The position numbers and the translations under genes were made by a program. A model generated the notes under the pieces. It was given only the letters and a program-made list of their open reading frames with translations, was not told the origin of the DNA and did no database searches. From contig NC_089766.1 of the NCBI RefSeq assembly GCF_040412425.1, forward strand, positions 18,514,274-18,578,273: a DNA stretch of 64,000 nucleotides, given 5' to 3'. The first letter of the stretch is position 1. Each line of letters starts with the position of its first letter. Origin of the DNA: Macrobrachium rosenbergii. Taxonomy: Eukaryota > Arthropoda > Malacostraca > Decapoda > Palaemonidae. Positions 23,700-34,550 of this stretch are shown here, in pieces.

Positions 23700-24440
23700 T
23701 TTTCGTCTCTTGCTTTTCTTTGTTTTCGTATGTTCTGGAACGGACTGTTAGTTCTATGACATTATGGTCCGAAATAAGTTATATACTATTATTTCTTTAA
23801 CATAGTTCACCTCATTCACAAATACTAGGTCTAAAATATTATCCTTTCTTGTTGGTAGGTGATTTATTTGCTGAATGTTATGTTCTAGTAGCATATCTAA
23901 TAGCTTTTCAAATTTTCTTATTTCTGCACTACTATTGCTCAACTTTTTTTTTATATGTATAAATACAACCACAGTCTCCTATTCGTTCTTTCCATTCTAC
24001 AAAAAGAAAGTTAAAGTCTCGGTTAGGATTATAGTCCAGTCCTTGTGATTTCTACATATTTCATCCAATTTTTCAATTATTATGTCAAACTCTTTAGTAT
24101 TAGGGGTCTATATATTACAATGTTCACTAATTTTTCAGATTCAAATTCTTGCTATTAATTCACATTCTGTGTTACTATATTTTCACAGATTTTTGTTTGA
24201 TTGGCATCTCTCCATATATCGCGTTTTCCCCCTTGATTTCTATTTTTCTATCTGATCTATAAGTTTGGAAACCATTTATCTGGTCATCATTATGTTGTGT
24301 GTGTGTCTCTTGGGAATACCATGTTTCACTTATATTTAATATTTCTATTTTTTCATTTTGGGTTAGTTCTTCTAAGAACTCTATCTTTCTTTTGAGTTAC
24401 TCGAAACTAGACCCTGCACGTTCATCACTATGATGGTTTG
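23700..24440 (-). pseudogene. LINE APE-type endonuclease (broken frames)
   Basis: Reading the minus strand from ~24435 gives a start-like segment with KIEFLEELTQ, ILNISETWYSQ and GFQTYRSDR. Toward 23754 comes INHLPTRKDNILDLVFVNE, the conserved late motif of LINE endonucleases. At least two frame changes lie between. Confidence 0.7.
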
Positions 24441-24802
24441 CATATTATCTCCATTATCTAATATGGGTTAATAAGGATTTTCCCATGTCTCTTTCCTGTT
24501 CTGATATGTTGATAATTTTTTTCATTTCCAGAAATTCATGGATACATTAAAAATCCAACTTTTCCATTATATTTGTTCTTCCAGCTTCATATTTATTCAC
24601 TTTGTGCATAAACCTGCACTTATCTCATATCTGCACCATCCCCTTGCATCATAGATACATTGCTTGTTCCTTGTGCTATATCTAGGTGCTGATGGCTCAT
24701 ATCGTGGTGCTGACTTTTCATAATGTGTTGTTGGCTTGCATTTTTGCCTTCATCACATGATCTTTGTTCTTTTCTTTATTTGTTTCATTTTTTCCTTGGT
24801 TT

Positions 24803-25042
24803 TTATATTATTTGATTTTGATTTTGGTCTTTCATGGCTACAGGATGCATGTACCTACATTTCTTATTAAACCTACATCCATTTCCTTCTTTCCAGTTTC
24901 TACATATTTTTGGATGTAGATCTCTGCATTCCTCTTCATAGCCATCTAGATATGCACATTTGCCATAGATCTCATAATTGTGACATATCTTGGGATGTTT
25001 GTAATAACATCTTTCACCAAACCTGCAATTCCCTCTTTTCAA
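24803..25042 (-). pseudogene. LINE ORF1 C-terminal CCCH zinc fingers
   Basis: 79 codons with one partial and two complete C-x8-C-x5/9-C-x3-H fingers: CRFGERCYYKHP, CHNYEIYGKC...CRDLHP, and CRNWKEGNGCRFNKKCRYMH. This finger type binds single-stranded RNA in host proteins, so an RNA-binding role in the element's RNP is likely but inferred. It lies just before ORF2, where ORF1 should end. Confidence 0.75.
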
Positions 25043-25159
25043 AAGGGTGCATACTGTCTTTTTTTTCTTTTTTTTTTCTTGTATTTCCCATCAGTATGGA
25101 GATCCAGGTACAACCTCTTTGGGATTTTATTTTGATTTATCAGGTCATAATTTATTTCT

Positions 25160-25499
25160 TCATAATGTATGTTGCTGTATTGCCTCATATGTAGAATCTA
25201 TGAGTTTCTCTGCATCCATACTATTATCCTGTTCTTTGTTTTCATTAATCTTTTCTCTCTCTTCAGTCTTATTTTCTTTATTTTCTTCAGATTCTTCTTC
25301 TATCTTCTTCATCTTCTTCTTCTTCATCTTCTTCATCTTCTTCATCTTCTTCTTCATCCTCCACAATCTGTACATTAAGTCTTGATTTAATGACCTTGTC
25401 TATCCATACTAGACATGTTGAGCAAAATATTTTTGTGTCCTTATTTCTATTTTGCTCAACTTCAGCACATGCCAAGGGTGTGTCGGGCGTGGCAAGCAT
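25160..25499 (-). pseudogene. LINE ORF1 middle: Cys pair and acidic repeat
   Basis: One frame continues from the N-terminal part with IFCSTCLVWIDKVIKSR and then Glu/Asp-rich residues encoded by a (GAA/GAT)-type microsatellite (25285-25360). A second frame covers the Lys/Glu-rich remainder. Expansion of the simple repeat probably caused the frame loss. Confidence 0.6.
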
Positions 25500-25920
25500 A
25501 GCATTTCCTAATCAGGTTTTGTGGATTTACAATGCTATACCACACTCTACATAGTTTACATGCTTTAGGCATCCGTTTGCCTATTGCATCAATCAATATA
25601 TTCACTAATTCCACCTTACTTATTTTCTTTGATGGAATGTGTTGATTTTTGTAGATTTTCTTTATAATTCTTTTGATAACTTGAACTTTCATTGGTATCC
25701 CTTCTATTATTTTCATTATATTTTCTACAGATTTGCTCCAGTTTGAAGGATCGTATCCTTTCAATATGTCTGTGAATGTTTTCACATCTTTTTGGTCAAT
25801 GTTGCAATTCATCTCCACGATCAGCAAACCAAGTTCCCTTCCTGCCAATTCATCATATTGAATATCTCCGATGCAAGCTAGATTTCTCCACCTTTTGCCA
25901 CTGTTGGCTGATTCCTCCAT
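25462..25920 (-). pseudogene. LINE ORF1 N-terminal part
   Basis: 152 codons from an ATG at 25920. A helical N-terminal region ends in a Cys-rich zinc-binding segment (ACKLCRVWYSI ... KCYACHARH). The frame is lost near 25490 before the next Cys pair. Assignment to ORF1 follows from its position upstream of the CCCH block and the endonuclease on the same strand. Confidence 0.65.
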
Positions 25921-25925
25921 GATTT

Positions 25926-26426
25926 TCTGATTTTATTAATTCACTCGTGACAACTTATTAGACGGTTTTTCGCTCTAATCTGATATTAACTAATCACCGA
26001 TAGTTCACGAACACTTTTAGCTATATTTCATTGACTAATTGTATGTAAGACGCGTATTATCGGGTAGATTATCCAGACCATGAACGATTACGTCTCATGA
26101 GCTAATAATGTCACATCACAGAGAGGAGAATTTCTGAAGATGAGAGAGGTGAGAGAGTTGTATCCGTTTTCTGTTGCTGCCAAAGATTGAAGGAGAGTTT
26201 GTTTACTTAACCAATTTTTCCAGAATATTCTTGGAAAAGTTAATTGTCTACAGAGAGACAGGATAAACAAGAGAGAGAGGAAAGAGAGAGAAATCTAAGA
26301 GAGAGAGTGCCAAGAACCAGCAATGTAAACTGACTTGAATGAACATTTAATTAAAGGGAATGAACACTGCAAAATGCTCTCCTAATCAACAACAAGAAAA
26401 CGGGTAAAGAAAGCCACTGCTTGATC

Positions 26427-26427
<1 letters not shown>
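25926..26427. other. Possible LINE 5' UTR and flank
   Basis: No ORF. It lies directly upstream of ORF1 on the minus strand, so part may be the 5' UTR; the boundary is not visible. Short AG runs occur at 26260-26310. Confidence 0.4.
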
Positions 26428-26428
<1 letters not shown>

Positions 26429-26487
<59 letters not shown>

Positions 26488-26860
26488 TTATTATTATTAT
26501 TATTATTCATAAGGTGAACCCTATTCATATGGGACGTTGCCCACCAGAGGGGCAACTGCAATTTTTGAAATCCATCTTCCAAGAACATAGCGTTTATTTT
26601 AAAGTAGTAACGAAGGTAATAGGAAACACAGAAAGAGAAAACGTATTAGAAAAGAAAAAAATAAACCAAATTAATGAACAGATAAAAAATTAAGTAAATT
26701 ACCAAAATACAAGAAATTGCATTGCACGTTCCTTGAACTTTAGAAGTTCAATTGCACGGCATTCTTATAAGAGCATTTGGCTCCACAGTCCGACGGTGTG
26801 AGGAATAAAGGACCTCTGGAACTGAAAAGTTCGACAGCGAGGCCACATTTACACTAAGGC
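26429..26860 (-). mobile_element. AAT-tailed LINE 3' fragments (rearranged)
   Basis: (TTA)n at 26429-26507, then the LINE 3' boundary (GGTGAACCCTATTCATATGG), then unrelated sequence. At 26785-26850 comes a segment matching 18465-18530 (TGTGAGGAATAAAGG, CTCTGGAACTGA). Both parts belong to the same family as 18.0-19.0 and 61.8-62.8 kb. Confidence 0.65.
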
Positions 26861-26944
26861 TGAACATGAAATTAGTGAATATTAAACCACACGATGGGGG
26901 CGATTTCAGCCCTTTGCTGCTTTAGACAGAAAAAAAAGGCGTTG

Positions 26945-27118
26945 GAGTGGCTGGACAGCAAGATTGAAGTAATGAAGCAGAATGGAGATCAAGTAAAAGG
27001 TTAAAATGCCGGCAGTACAACTTATAGGCGCCGAAGGGACGCTGCAAGTAATCTTTAGTAATGCCTAGAGTGCACCACGTGGGCTGCACTGACAGCTCTG
27101 GCCCCCATACGAGAAAAC
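26945..27118 (+). repeat. Repeat family 'S', copy 2 (partial)
   Basis: It retains the second half: GGCGCCGAAGGGACGCTGCA, AATGCCTAGAGTGCACC and a mutated terminal hairpin (GTGCACCACGTGGGCTGCAC). Confidence 0.65.
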
Positions 27119-27199
27119 TATAATTAGCCTTTAGTGAAACAGTGTGCTGAATCTTAAATAACTCACAAACCTACTCTGTGATACACAGCATTGTGGGCT

Positions 27200-27201
<2 letters not shown>

Positions 27202-27255
<54 letters not shown>
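27202..27255. repeat. (AG)n microsatellite
   Basis: Perfect dinucleotide run. Confidence 0.97.
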
Positions 27256-27258
<3 letters not shown>

Positions 27259-27752
27259 AAGCAAGTGACAAACCGCAATGCACCTTAATCACTTAATTTA
27301 AAGAAGGAACTTTGGCTTCATTTAAAGGAAAATATCCCATTAAAAACTACCTTTCATTTTTTTATATATGTAACGACATACAAAAGGTCTATTTCAAACC
27401 TTCATTACAAACAAAGATCCAATTCCCACCATGTCTGAATCACATACAAAAGTTCTGTCTACAGTATTTAGAAACAGTTCAGCTCTTGAAACTTGTGTAG
27501 AGGTACAATTAGTTATGTCCTATGCATCAAATTTTATGGACAAAATCTTTCGAGATGTTTACCTTTATTTAAAAAATTCAATCTACCTTGATATCCTAGA
27601 GGAAGACTTTCCAAACTTAGACTGAGTTTGGTAAAAACGTTTGCTATTCGAAAGAAAAGCTGATTAAACCCACCACCCCCAACATAAAAGTTGTTAGCAA
27701 AAAAATAATCTCCTTTATCTTCGGTACATTAGATGAGCCCAGGTTCCATTTA

Positions 27753-27804
<52 letters not shown>

Positions 27805-28410
27805 TCAAATCACTGTTGTGGATGCCACCTATGAGTCTACGTAACACCAGTCAGCTCATTTGACCAATTTATTTTTCATATATCTCGACAACCAAACTAA
27901 AGACCTCGGACGACAAACATTATTAAATTTTACAAGACAATTGTCAATTGGCCATATTATTTAACAAATCATGACAAAAAACAAAAAAACACGAAAAGTC
28001 TTCATAACTCTACACTAGACAGCATTTTTGAGTGCACCTGCCTCCATGTGGTACTTAAACATAAGGCTTTGCGGAAATAAGTCGCTGTGTCACCACGTGA
28101 GACTTTAGGCCTAATGATTCTTGTCGACTACAATCGAAATCGGATGCCACCGGATGAATACAAAGCAACCAGTAAATTTAGGAGACCATAAAACACCATA
28201 ATAATTTTTCTTTAATCCTAGAATAACCGTCATAAGCAGTTCTCTATTCTCTGATCAGTCATGGCAAATACTGGAATGGTACAGGGGTACTGAGGTACAA
28301 GCTCATAAAAAAATGCTGCAGGTTATCATAAGTTTTAACAACCTTTCGCACTGGAGCGAGAGCCGGTCAATGTGTCACTGGGACATACGAGCCAAGTACA
28401 CAATTCTGCA

Positions 28411-28414
<4 letters not shown>
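27256..28414. other. Unassigned sequence with an interrupted (AG)n at 27752-27804
   Basis: The frame at 27431-27625 has no recognisable domain; nothing else found. Confidence 0.5.

Positions 28415-28488
<74 letters not shown>
28415..28488. repeat. (AG)n microsatellite
   Basis: Perfect dinucleotide run. Confidence 0.97.
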
Positions 28489-28988
28489 CCTATTTACTCA
28501 ATTCAGGTTACCTTAGTCTAAGTTTTCAAAGGCTTCCTTCAAGTACGGCTATAAAGTATTTAAATAAAACACCACAGACAAATAACATAGTCTAAGATAC
28601 ATCAACTTTCCCAATCTCAATGAAGCCCAGACAATCATCTTTCAATATCAGAAAAAGCAGCTTAAGTTCTGCTGCCACTGAGACGAGAATGTTCTTTGAG
28701 TCTCATGTCATTCACTCACGACTATTTGAAAAGATGGCTACTTTCTGCACGCTACGACAAATAGCAAAGTGTCCGAGTGCTTTTGGAATGGAGATGGCGA
28801 ATGATTGACACTTCAGCTTTGATGATTTCAGTTCCTTATTAACATACTGACATCTATAGCGGGAGATCATATTTGAGCAGAATATGAGTCATTTCATTAC
28901 CTATTGGAAGTGAAATGAACAACACTTCCAACTGTCATTTGAATGGCTGTTCAAAGGTACCTCGCGGCGCCGCATGTAATAAGACCGC

Positions 28989-28990
<2 letters not shown>
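28489..28990. other. Unassigned intergenic sequence
   Basis: Nothing recognised; a 62-codon frame at 28620 shows no motif. Confidence 0.5.
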
Positions 28991-29044
<54 letters not shown>

Positions 29045-29056
29045 AGAGAGAGAGAC
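28991..29056. repeat. (AG)n microsatellite
   Basis: One interruption (ATC) near 29042. Confidence 0.95.
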
Positions 29057-29218
29057 ACATTTCAGTCATGTCTTTATAAGAAAAGCCACATTCAGGAAAT
29101 GTCCAGATTATACGACAAAAACAACGCCGACAATTGTGTCAAGTTTAGACCATAAAACTCACGACATCGACAGGGAAACAAGGTACTGCTCGTCATTCCC
29201 TTTACTCACGCAGCCCCC

Positions 29219-29219
<1 letters not shown>

Positions 29220-29294
<75 letters not shown>
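29220..29294. repeat. (AC)n-(AG)n compound microsatellite
   Basis: A short AC run passes directly into AG. Confidence 0.97.
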
Positions 29295-29297
<3 letters not shown>

Positions 29298-30473
29298 ACT
29301 TTTGAAGTTTAAAAAAGAACCATGAGATTTGAATCCTGCTACAAGATACGTTACCATCAGGATCTGTCAATTGGCATGAATAGGCTTACAGTAAAAAACT
29401 TTTGTTCATTTTTTTTTTTTACAAAAGGTTAGTACGTTTATTTCCAAAAGACAATAGATGGAGAAAAAGACGATGCAATGAAATATATATAAAAGTCCCT
29501 CTTCTTTTTATTACAATTGAAACTCGAATGCAACGAATGTCCTACGATCTTTATCAAGAATAAAAAGGCTCCACAGATACGAACGTACTTTCCACGTAAA
29601 AATAATCTATTAGTGATTCAATTAATATGAGGCAGATTTAAATTGGAGTTTTTGCTTTGATTTGACCATTATGATGATGTTTATTATAATTTCTTCAACG
29701 TTTCCAATGTTTACCCATTGCATGATTATAAGCACCATACTTTAGGCCTACGTGCAAACAGTACTAAAACTTTTCGTATCTTGTATGGATATAAAAGTGA
29801 ATGATCACCGATTTAAAATAACTAAAGCTATAATATCCTCTTAAATATTTTAAACGACTTTTGCATTACGTCACAGACAGTCATGTTACACCGTAAGAAG
29901 TGAAACGCTCACTTAGGCCTATAAGGTTACATAACTGATGTACTGTGGACTAGATAAAATTAACAATACGGGTGGATTACTCTTAAACCAAATTTGCTTT
30001 ACGTAACAACCAAAACCTCAACCGCGCTGTTACAATGTTCCAATGTTCACACACACACACACATTTGTCACTGTCCTTCGAACGTCCAGAAATAAGACCT
30101 GGTTAATGGGCTCGTTCATATAATTTTAACAAATAAATCTCCAAATCCATTCTGCATTGGAAACCTAAATAATAATAGGTAACTATTTAATGGCTAACTA
30201 TCCAAAATGGTTTTTGTACAGCACTGGATTAGCAAATACTGGCATAATTGACCTCCATTGATTACAACGTACGATACATTTCAAACAATATTTCGTTACA
30301 GCAAGGGTCCATTCTAAAGGAGATATGAGCGAATGACCCTCAACGCACAACAGGCGGCAAAAAAATATATGCATGTCGGTAAACCTAGACCGACGTGGCT
30401 GCCCAACGTGTATCTGCCTAAATTTCCATCTCACCTAAAAGGAAATTACCTTCACAGACAAATTTCAAAAGGA

Positions 30474-30475
<2 letters not shown>
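29295..30475. other. Unassigned intergenic sequence
   Basis: No supported gene; short (AC)n near 30048. Confidence 0.5.
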
Positions 30476-30540
<65 letters not shown>

Positions 30541-30602
30541 GGAAATATACTAAATCACTGTTTCAAAAAAAGTTGGTTTTGAGCAGCTCTACGGTAACTT
30601 AA

Positions 30603-30678
<76 letters not shown>
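30476..30678. repeat. Paired (CT)n and (AG)n arrays in inverted orientation
   Basis: (CT)n at 30476-30537 and (AG)n at 30606-30678 face each other across a 68-bp spacer and can pair as a long hairpin. Confidence 0.9.
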
Positions 30679-30681
<3 letters not shown>

Positions 30682-31660
30682 TGCGATATCACTAGCAGAA
30701 TAAAGCTGGTAGCTACTGAACAATGAATTGAGCACATTCAAAACTAGTTAGTGTCTTCATCTGGACACATACAGAATCACCATTTGCCTAAAAACAGCCT
30801 AATTACCGACATCCCAACCATCACTAATAAAAATTTGAAACTAAAAACGTTACAATTATAATAACTATCATCATCATTATGGGAGCCCAAAGAGGCCTCC
30901 AAATCATTCCCAGACTAAGGCTTAGGCCTAAGGTTTGCCAAAAATATTTGGTCTTCGGTGAGAAGTGGCAACAATTGGAGGGGCTGGTCAGGACAGCCCC
31001 CAGGTACCAAGACTGCGTACGAGAATTCATGAAAATCATTCCTGTCTCAGAGAATCTAATCATTTATTGTCAGCAACGACGCCAACCTATTATTAGTAAT
31101 AGAACCATAGAATTGCACTCATGTTTTCAGTCCTAGGAACCAACAGCCACATGAACGAACCAGACAAAGAACGGTCTCCTTGACAAAAGTAATGAAGACA
31201 TCAAGTTTAACAAACATATGTTACAAATACAGCTATCCTTTTCTTTTTTTTTTAGCTGATAGGTAAGATGGGTGAAACAAAAATAAGGGCAGTTAGCTAA
31301 CTAACCATGGTACAGAATAGTCATGGTACAGAACAGTTTAGAAAGATAAGTATTAATGTAAAGTGTGGTTTGCCTACAATTTTATGTAGGTAAAGGTACA
31401 ATTTTTCTTGCTATGGCCTTAATATTAACATATTACAAAAATGATTTTGCACTATATTGACAAAGTGAATTGTACAAATTATAAGTTGTGCACTTGCAAA
31501 TTGTACTGCCAAGAGTGAAGAGCATTGGACAGGGTACCTCTATGTGCAAGAAAACCCGGGAATGAGACCCTGAATTCCTACCTATCTGTCCTAAAGCAAA
31601 TTAATGAAAAACTTATTATGTAAATAAATAAACGGTAAAAAATAGTTACGGGACCACTTA
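30679..31660. other. Unassigned sequence left of the candidate exons
   Basis: The frame at 30879-31136 (+) has no recognised motif. Further exons of the minus-strand candidate gene could lie here but I cannot define any. Confidence 0.4.
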
Positions 31661-31661
31661 C

Positions 31662-31720
31662 TCTGAGCACATTTCTTGACTGCTGTTAGTGACGCAACTT
31701 CCACTGAAGGATTCTGTAAC
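31662..31720 (-). CDS. Candidate exon 4 of an unassigned minus-strand gene
   Basis: On the minus strand a TATAG acceptor with a T-rich tract precedes a 59-bp open segment that ends at CAGA with a GTAAGT donor. One open frame reads LQNPSVEVASLTAVKKC; a second frame is also open, and phase with the previous exon favours the second, so the protein reading is unsettled. No domain recognised. Confidence 0.4.
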
Positions 31721-31856
31721 CTATAAAAAAAAATTTGAGAATGAGAAACACACACAAATGAACATGAGATCAAACATATAATACACAAAATGGGATTGGA
31801 TTATTGGAGTTGCAAACAATATCAGACATTTCAGAACAATGATTTAAAAATAATTG

Positions 31857-32178
31857 TAATTGAATTGAATATACAATTTAGGCCAAAGGCCAAGCACTGG
31901 GACCCATGAGGTCATTCTGTGCTGAAACGGAAATTGACAGTAAAAGCTTTGAAAGGTGTAACAGGAGGAAAATCTTTTGCAGTTGAAGCACTATGAATCA
32001 ATTGTTAGGAGAGGGTGGAAAGTAAGATGGAAGAAAGAGGACAGGAATGGTGGAACAGTACAAAGCATGAAAGGGATTATAGCAACTAGGGGCCATGGAA
32101 GGCACGCTGCAAAGAACCTTAAGTGATGCCTACAGTGCACGGCATGAGGTGCACTGACGGCACTAACCCTCTACGGGG
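31857..32178 (+). repeat. Repeat family 'S', copy 3 (near full length)
   Basis: Starts TTGAATTGAATATACAATTT, contains GGCCAAAGGCCAAGCACTGG and AATCAATTGTTAGGAGAGGG, and ends with the GTGCACGGCATGAGGTGCAC hairpin and CTCTACGGGG. It lies in the gap between candidate exons 3 and 4, that is, in an inferred intron. Confidence 0.85.
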
Positions 32179-32224
32179 TGGAAACAATTGGAAAACAAAT
32201 ACAAATGATAAGTGGGACACTTAC

Positions 32225-32312
32225 GTTGTTTTGTGCAACTTCTTGTCTTGTAAAGAGTCCTTTCCATAGGTGCTGCCTGGAGGATGGGTCTTCAAGCAAG
32301 GGCTGTGTCACC
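32225..32312 (-). CDS. Candidate exon 3 of an unassigned minus-strand gene
   Basis: A strong TTTTCAG acceptor and a GTAAGT donor on the minus strand enclose 88 bp. Only one frame is open, reading TQPLLEDPSSRQHLWKGLFT followed by RQEVAQNN. Its phase does not join exon 2 directly: a one-base mismatch. Either an exon is missing between them, an alternative site is used, or the locus is a pseudogene. Confidence 0.5.
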
Positions 32313-32531
32313 CTGAAAATGAAACAAAAATCGTTTTTAAAAACTGAAAATAAAATGACATCTCTCACACCAAACACAATCATTGCAAAAAGTACTGCGC
32401 AGTAAATGCAAACACAAATCAAATCAAAATCAAATGTTAGCAAATTTCTTAACAGAACATGAAAAAGTATTATAAAAAGAATTATAAGAGCTTAAATACC
32501 ATCTTTAGGCAAGCAAGCTGCTGCTTCTTAC

Positions 32532-32611
32532 CTCTGAATGAAACGGGAATATGGAAGTCTATTCCCTTCAAGACATCACGGAGACTGATAGGCAGACATG
32601 GGCTATAGCCC
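32532..32611 (-). CDS. Candidate exon 2 of an unassigned minus-strand gene
   Basis: The donor CAGAG/GTAAGA is clear. The open reading GYSPCLPISLRDVLKGIDF then HIPVSFR continues exon 1 in phase if splicing uses the AG ending at 32612. A stronger-looking acceptor (TTATTACAG, exon start 32642) would put a stop in frame. I do not recognise the protein. Confidence 0.5.
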
Positions 32612-33089
32612 CTTCGATTTTCTCAACTGGCTTTTCTGATAACTGTAATAAAGGAGAGACAAAAAAAATGAGGGCGAGAGAACAAAGGACGACATATTAT
32701 TCTCAGAATAATATGCTCTAATACATGAGCATATATACAGCATAAACATGCTCCCAATTTTTTTTTAGATTCTCCAACTGATATTCACAATACAGCAGGT
32801 CATAAAATTGCAACATCAGTCAGAATAGACATTATTATATATCATATATTTTATACTTAACAAGCAAACTCTTGTAAACACCACTTCCAATAGATTACTG
32901 AATATGGTTTCAATATTAGTGAATCATTTCACTCAACACCACAAAATATGTGCAATTTGGAACTACAAGAAAAGATGAGGCATCAATGTTTTTGTATGGA
33001 AAACCTTGCTATGATGAATTCACGGAACTGTCACCAAGAGCATTGTGACGCCAAAATAAAGAATGAATAATATGAGCAGCCACTCTTAC

Positions 33090-33220
33090 CATGATTTCAC
33101 AGCCTGAAGGAATTCTTTCAGGGGCCTTCTGTTGGTTACCCCAGCAGTCAAAATTTGCAAGTAGTCAAGACATCCACTAGATATCTTTGACTTACTATCT
33201 TTTTCAGAGGTGCTGTTTAC
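33090..33220 (-). CDS. Candidate exon 1 (internal) of an unassigned minus-strand gene
   Basis: 131 bp on the minus strand between a CTAATTTCAG acceptor and an ATG/GTAAGA donor. One frame is open throughout and reads CLDYLQILTAGVTNRRPLKE then FLQAVKSW. Codon use is balanced and unlike the surrounding AT-rich DNA. Because it begins after an acceptor, the true start of the gene lies further right. No domain recognised. Confidence 0.55.
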
Positions 33221-33256
33221 CTGAAATTAGAAAAAAAAAGTTTGTTAGCAGACCTC

Positions 33257-33258
<2 letters not shown>

Positions 33259-33350
<92 letters not shown>
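33259..33350. repeat. (ATT)n microsatellite
   Basis: About 30 ATT units directly left of a partial family-S copy. Unlike the arrays at 26.4 and 61.8 kb, it lacks the LINE 3' boundary. Confidence 0.97.
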
Positions 33351-33351
<1 letters not shown>

Positions 33352-33360
33352 TTTTCAATA

Positions 33361-33541
33361 GTTTGAATCAACTGTTAGGAAAGGGTTAAGGAAAGTAATT
33401 TGGAAGAAAGATCATGAATGGAGGAACAGTACAAAGAATGAAAGGGGTTGCAGTTAGGGGACGAGGGGTGGCTGCAAAGCACCTTTGGTAATGCCTACAG
33501 TGCACCGCATGAGGTGCACTGATGACACTACCCCACCTATG
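33361..33541 (+). repeat. Repeat family 'S', copy 4 (5'-truncated)
   Basis: Starts at AATCAACTGTTAGGAAAGGG, matching the middle of copies 1 and 3, and keeps the terminal GTGCACCGCATGAGGTGCAC hairpin. Confidence 0.8.
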
Positions 33542-33673
33542 GGTTTAACATTACTTCACTTCACAAGGGTTAACAGAACTTTCAGTACGTTTCTACACTT
33601 CATTACACACTCCTTCATTGAGAGTCTACGTTGGTCCTTGGTAATTACCCTAAGTAACGAACTGAAACTAAAC

Positions 33674-33737
33674 GAGGGAGAGGAGAGAGGAGAGGGAGAG
33701 GGAGAGGGAGAGGGAGAGGGAGAGGGAGAGAGAGAGA
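33674..33737. repeat. (GGGAGA)n purine microsatellite
   Basis: Hexanucleotide GGGAGA repeated about six times inside AG-rich flanks. Confidence 0.9.
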
Positions 33738-33991
33738 AAATAACATACTCGAATTAAAATAATGCCGGCTTAGTTTTCGGAAGACTCCAGCCACCTCCCA
33801 CATTTCATATCAGTACCTGACCTTCGCCAATGCCTAATAACAGAGAAAAATAATCAAATTACGACACATAAGGAATGACAATACCAGCCCCCCACCCCTT
33901 CCACAGCTAATACGGCAAAATTGTAACCAGTAAAACATCCCTAGGTTACGTTAGGTTGGTATTTTTAGGTTTTTTTAGTGCCCTACATTTC

Positions 33992-34045
33992 CTAGCCATT
34001 TTTGCATGACAAACCCAAAATGGTTTATCATGCAAAAATGGCTAG
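33992..34045. repeat. Short hairpin (24-bp arms)
   Basis: CTAGCCATTTTTGCATGACA-AACC and its near-exact inverse (one mismatch) flank a 6-base loop. A related direct repeat, ATGGCT-GCTGGAGTCT, follows to 34078. Confidence 0.85.
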
Positions 34046-34482
34046 CTGGAGTCTTCCAAAATGGCTGGCTGGAGTCTCGAAACCTGCCCTCCCAACCCCC
34101 TTTCCCGATGGAAGGGTGGGAGGAGGGGGAGTGTTAATACCAAGATACGCTTAACCCTGATTCTCAATCGAAACTAGCGTTGCATTTTGAATGGCGACAA
34201 TGTTTATGTAAATGACGTATTTCTATTTTATCTTATATCCTTTTTTGGCTCATTGCCCAGACATCGTCATTTGTCATTTGCAACATATATGGCGAGACTA
34301 CCACTGACCCCTGACCCCACTAATGTCACACCAAGGGTGTTCTAATGCTGTACAACCTCATTATAATATTTCACAGAAAACAGTTTTAGTTTTTAAAGGC
34401 AAATCTTTTACACTCACACCTGTATACATTAAGCTACTGGGGCCAGCAACTAGCAAAAAGCTTCAGAATTAAGTTATTATTC

Positions 34483-34550
<68 letters not shown>

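Larger units (their letters stand above)
21590..25925 (-). mobile_element. Nearly full-length LINE with CCCH-finger ORF1 and APE/RT ORF2 (decayed)
   Basis: Read on the minus strand. ORF1 starts at 25920 and runs in pieces to 24803. The ORF2 endonuclease lies at about 24440-23700, a basic linker at 23687-23304, RT at 22790-22233 and the C-terminal block to about 21600. The endonuclease has ISETW, GFQTYRSDR and NILDLVFVNE. RT has GFVPGKSTQ, VVYLDFAKAFDKVDH, SGVPQGAV and SFIDDTRI. These are APE-type LINE motifs of the CR1/Jockey assemblage; the exact clade is not settled. Several frameshifts make it non-autonomous. Confidence 0.85.

Noticed and set aside
22315..23800. Plus-strand frames opposite the LINE
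   Set aside because: Antisense shadows of the minus-strand RT and endonuclease.
30879..31136. 85-codon plus-strand frame
   Set aside because: Reasonable composition but no motif, no splice or homology support.
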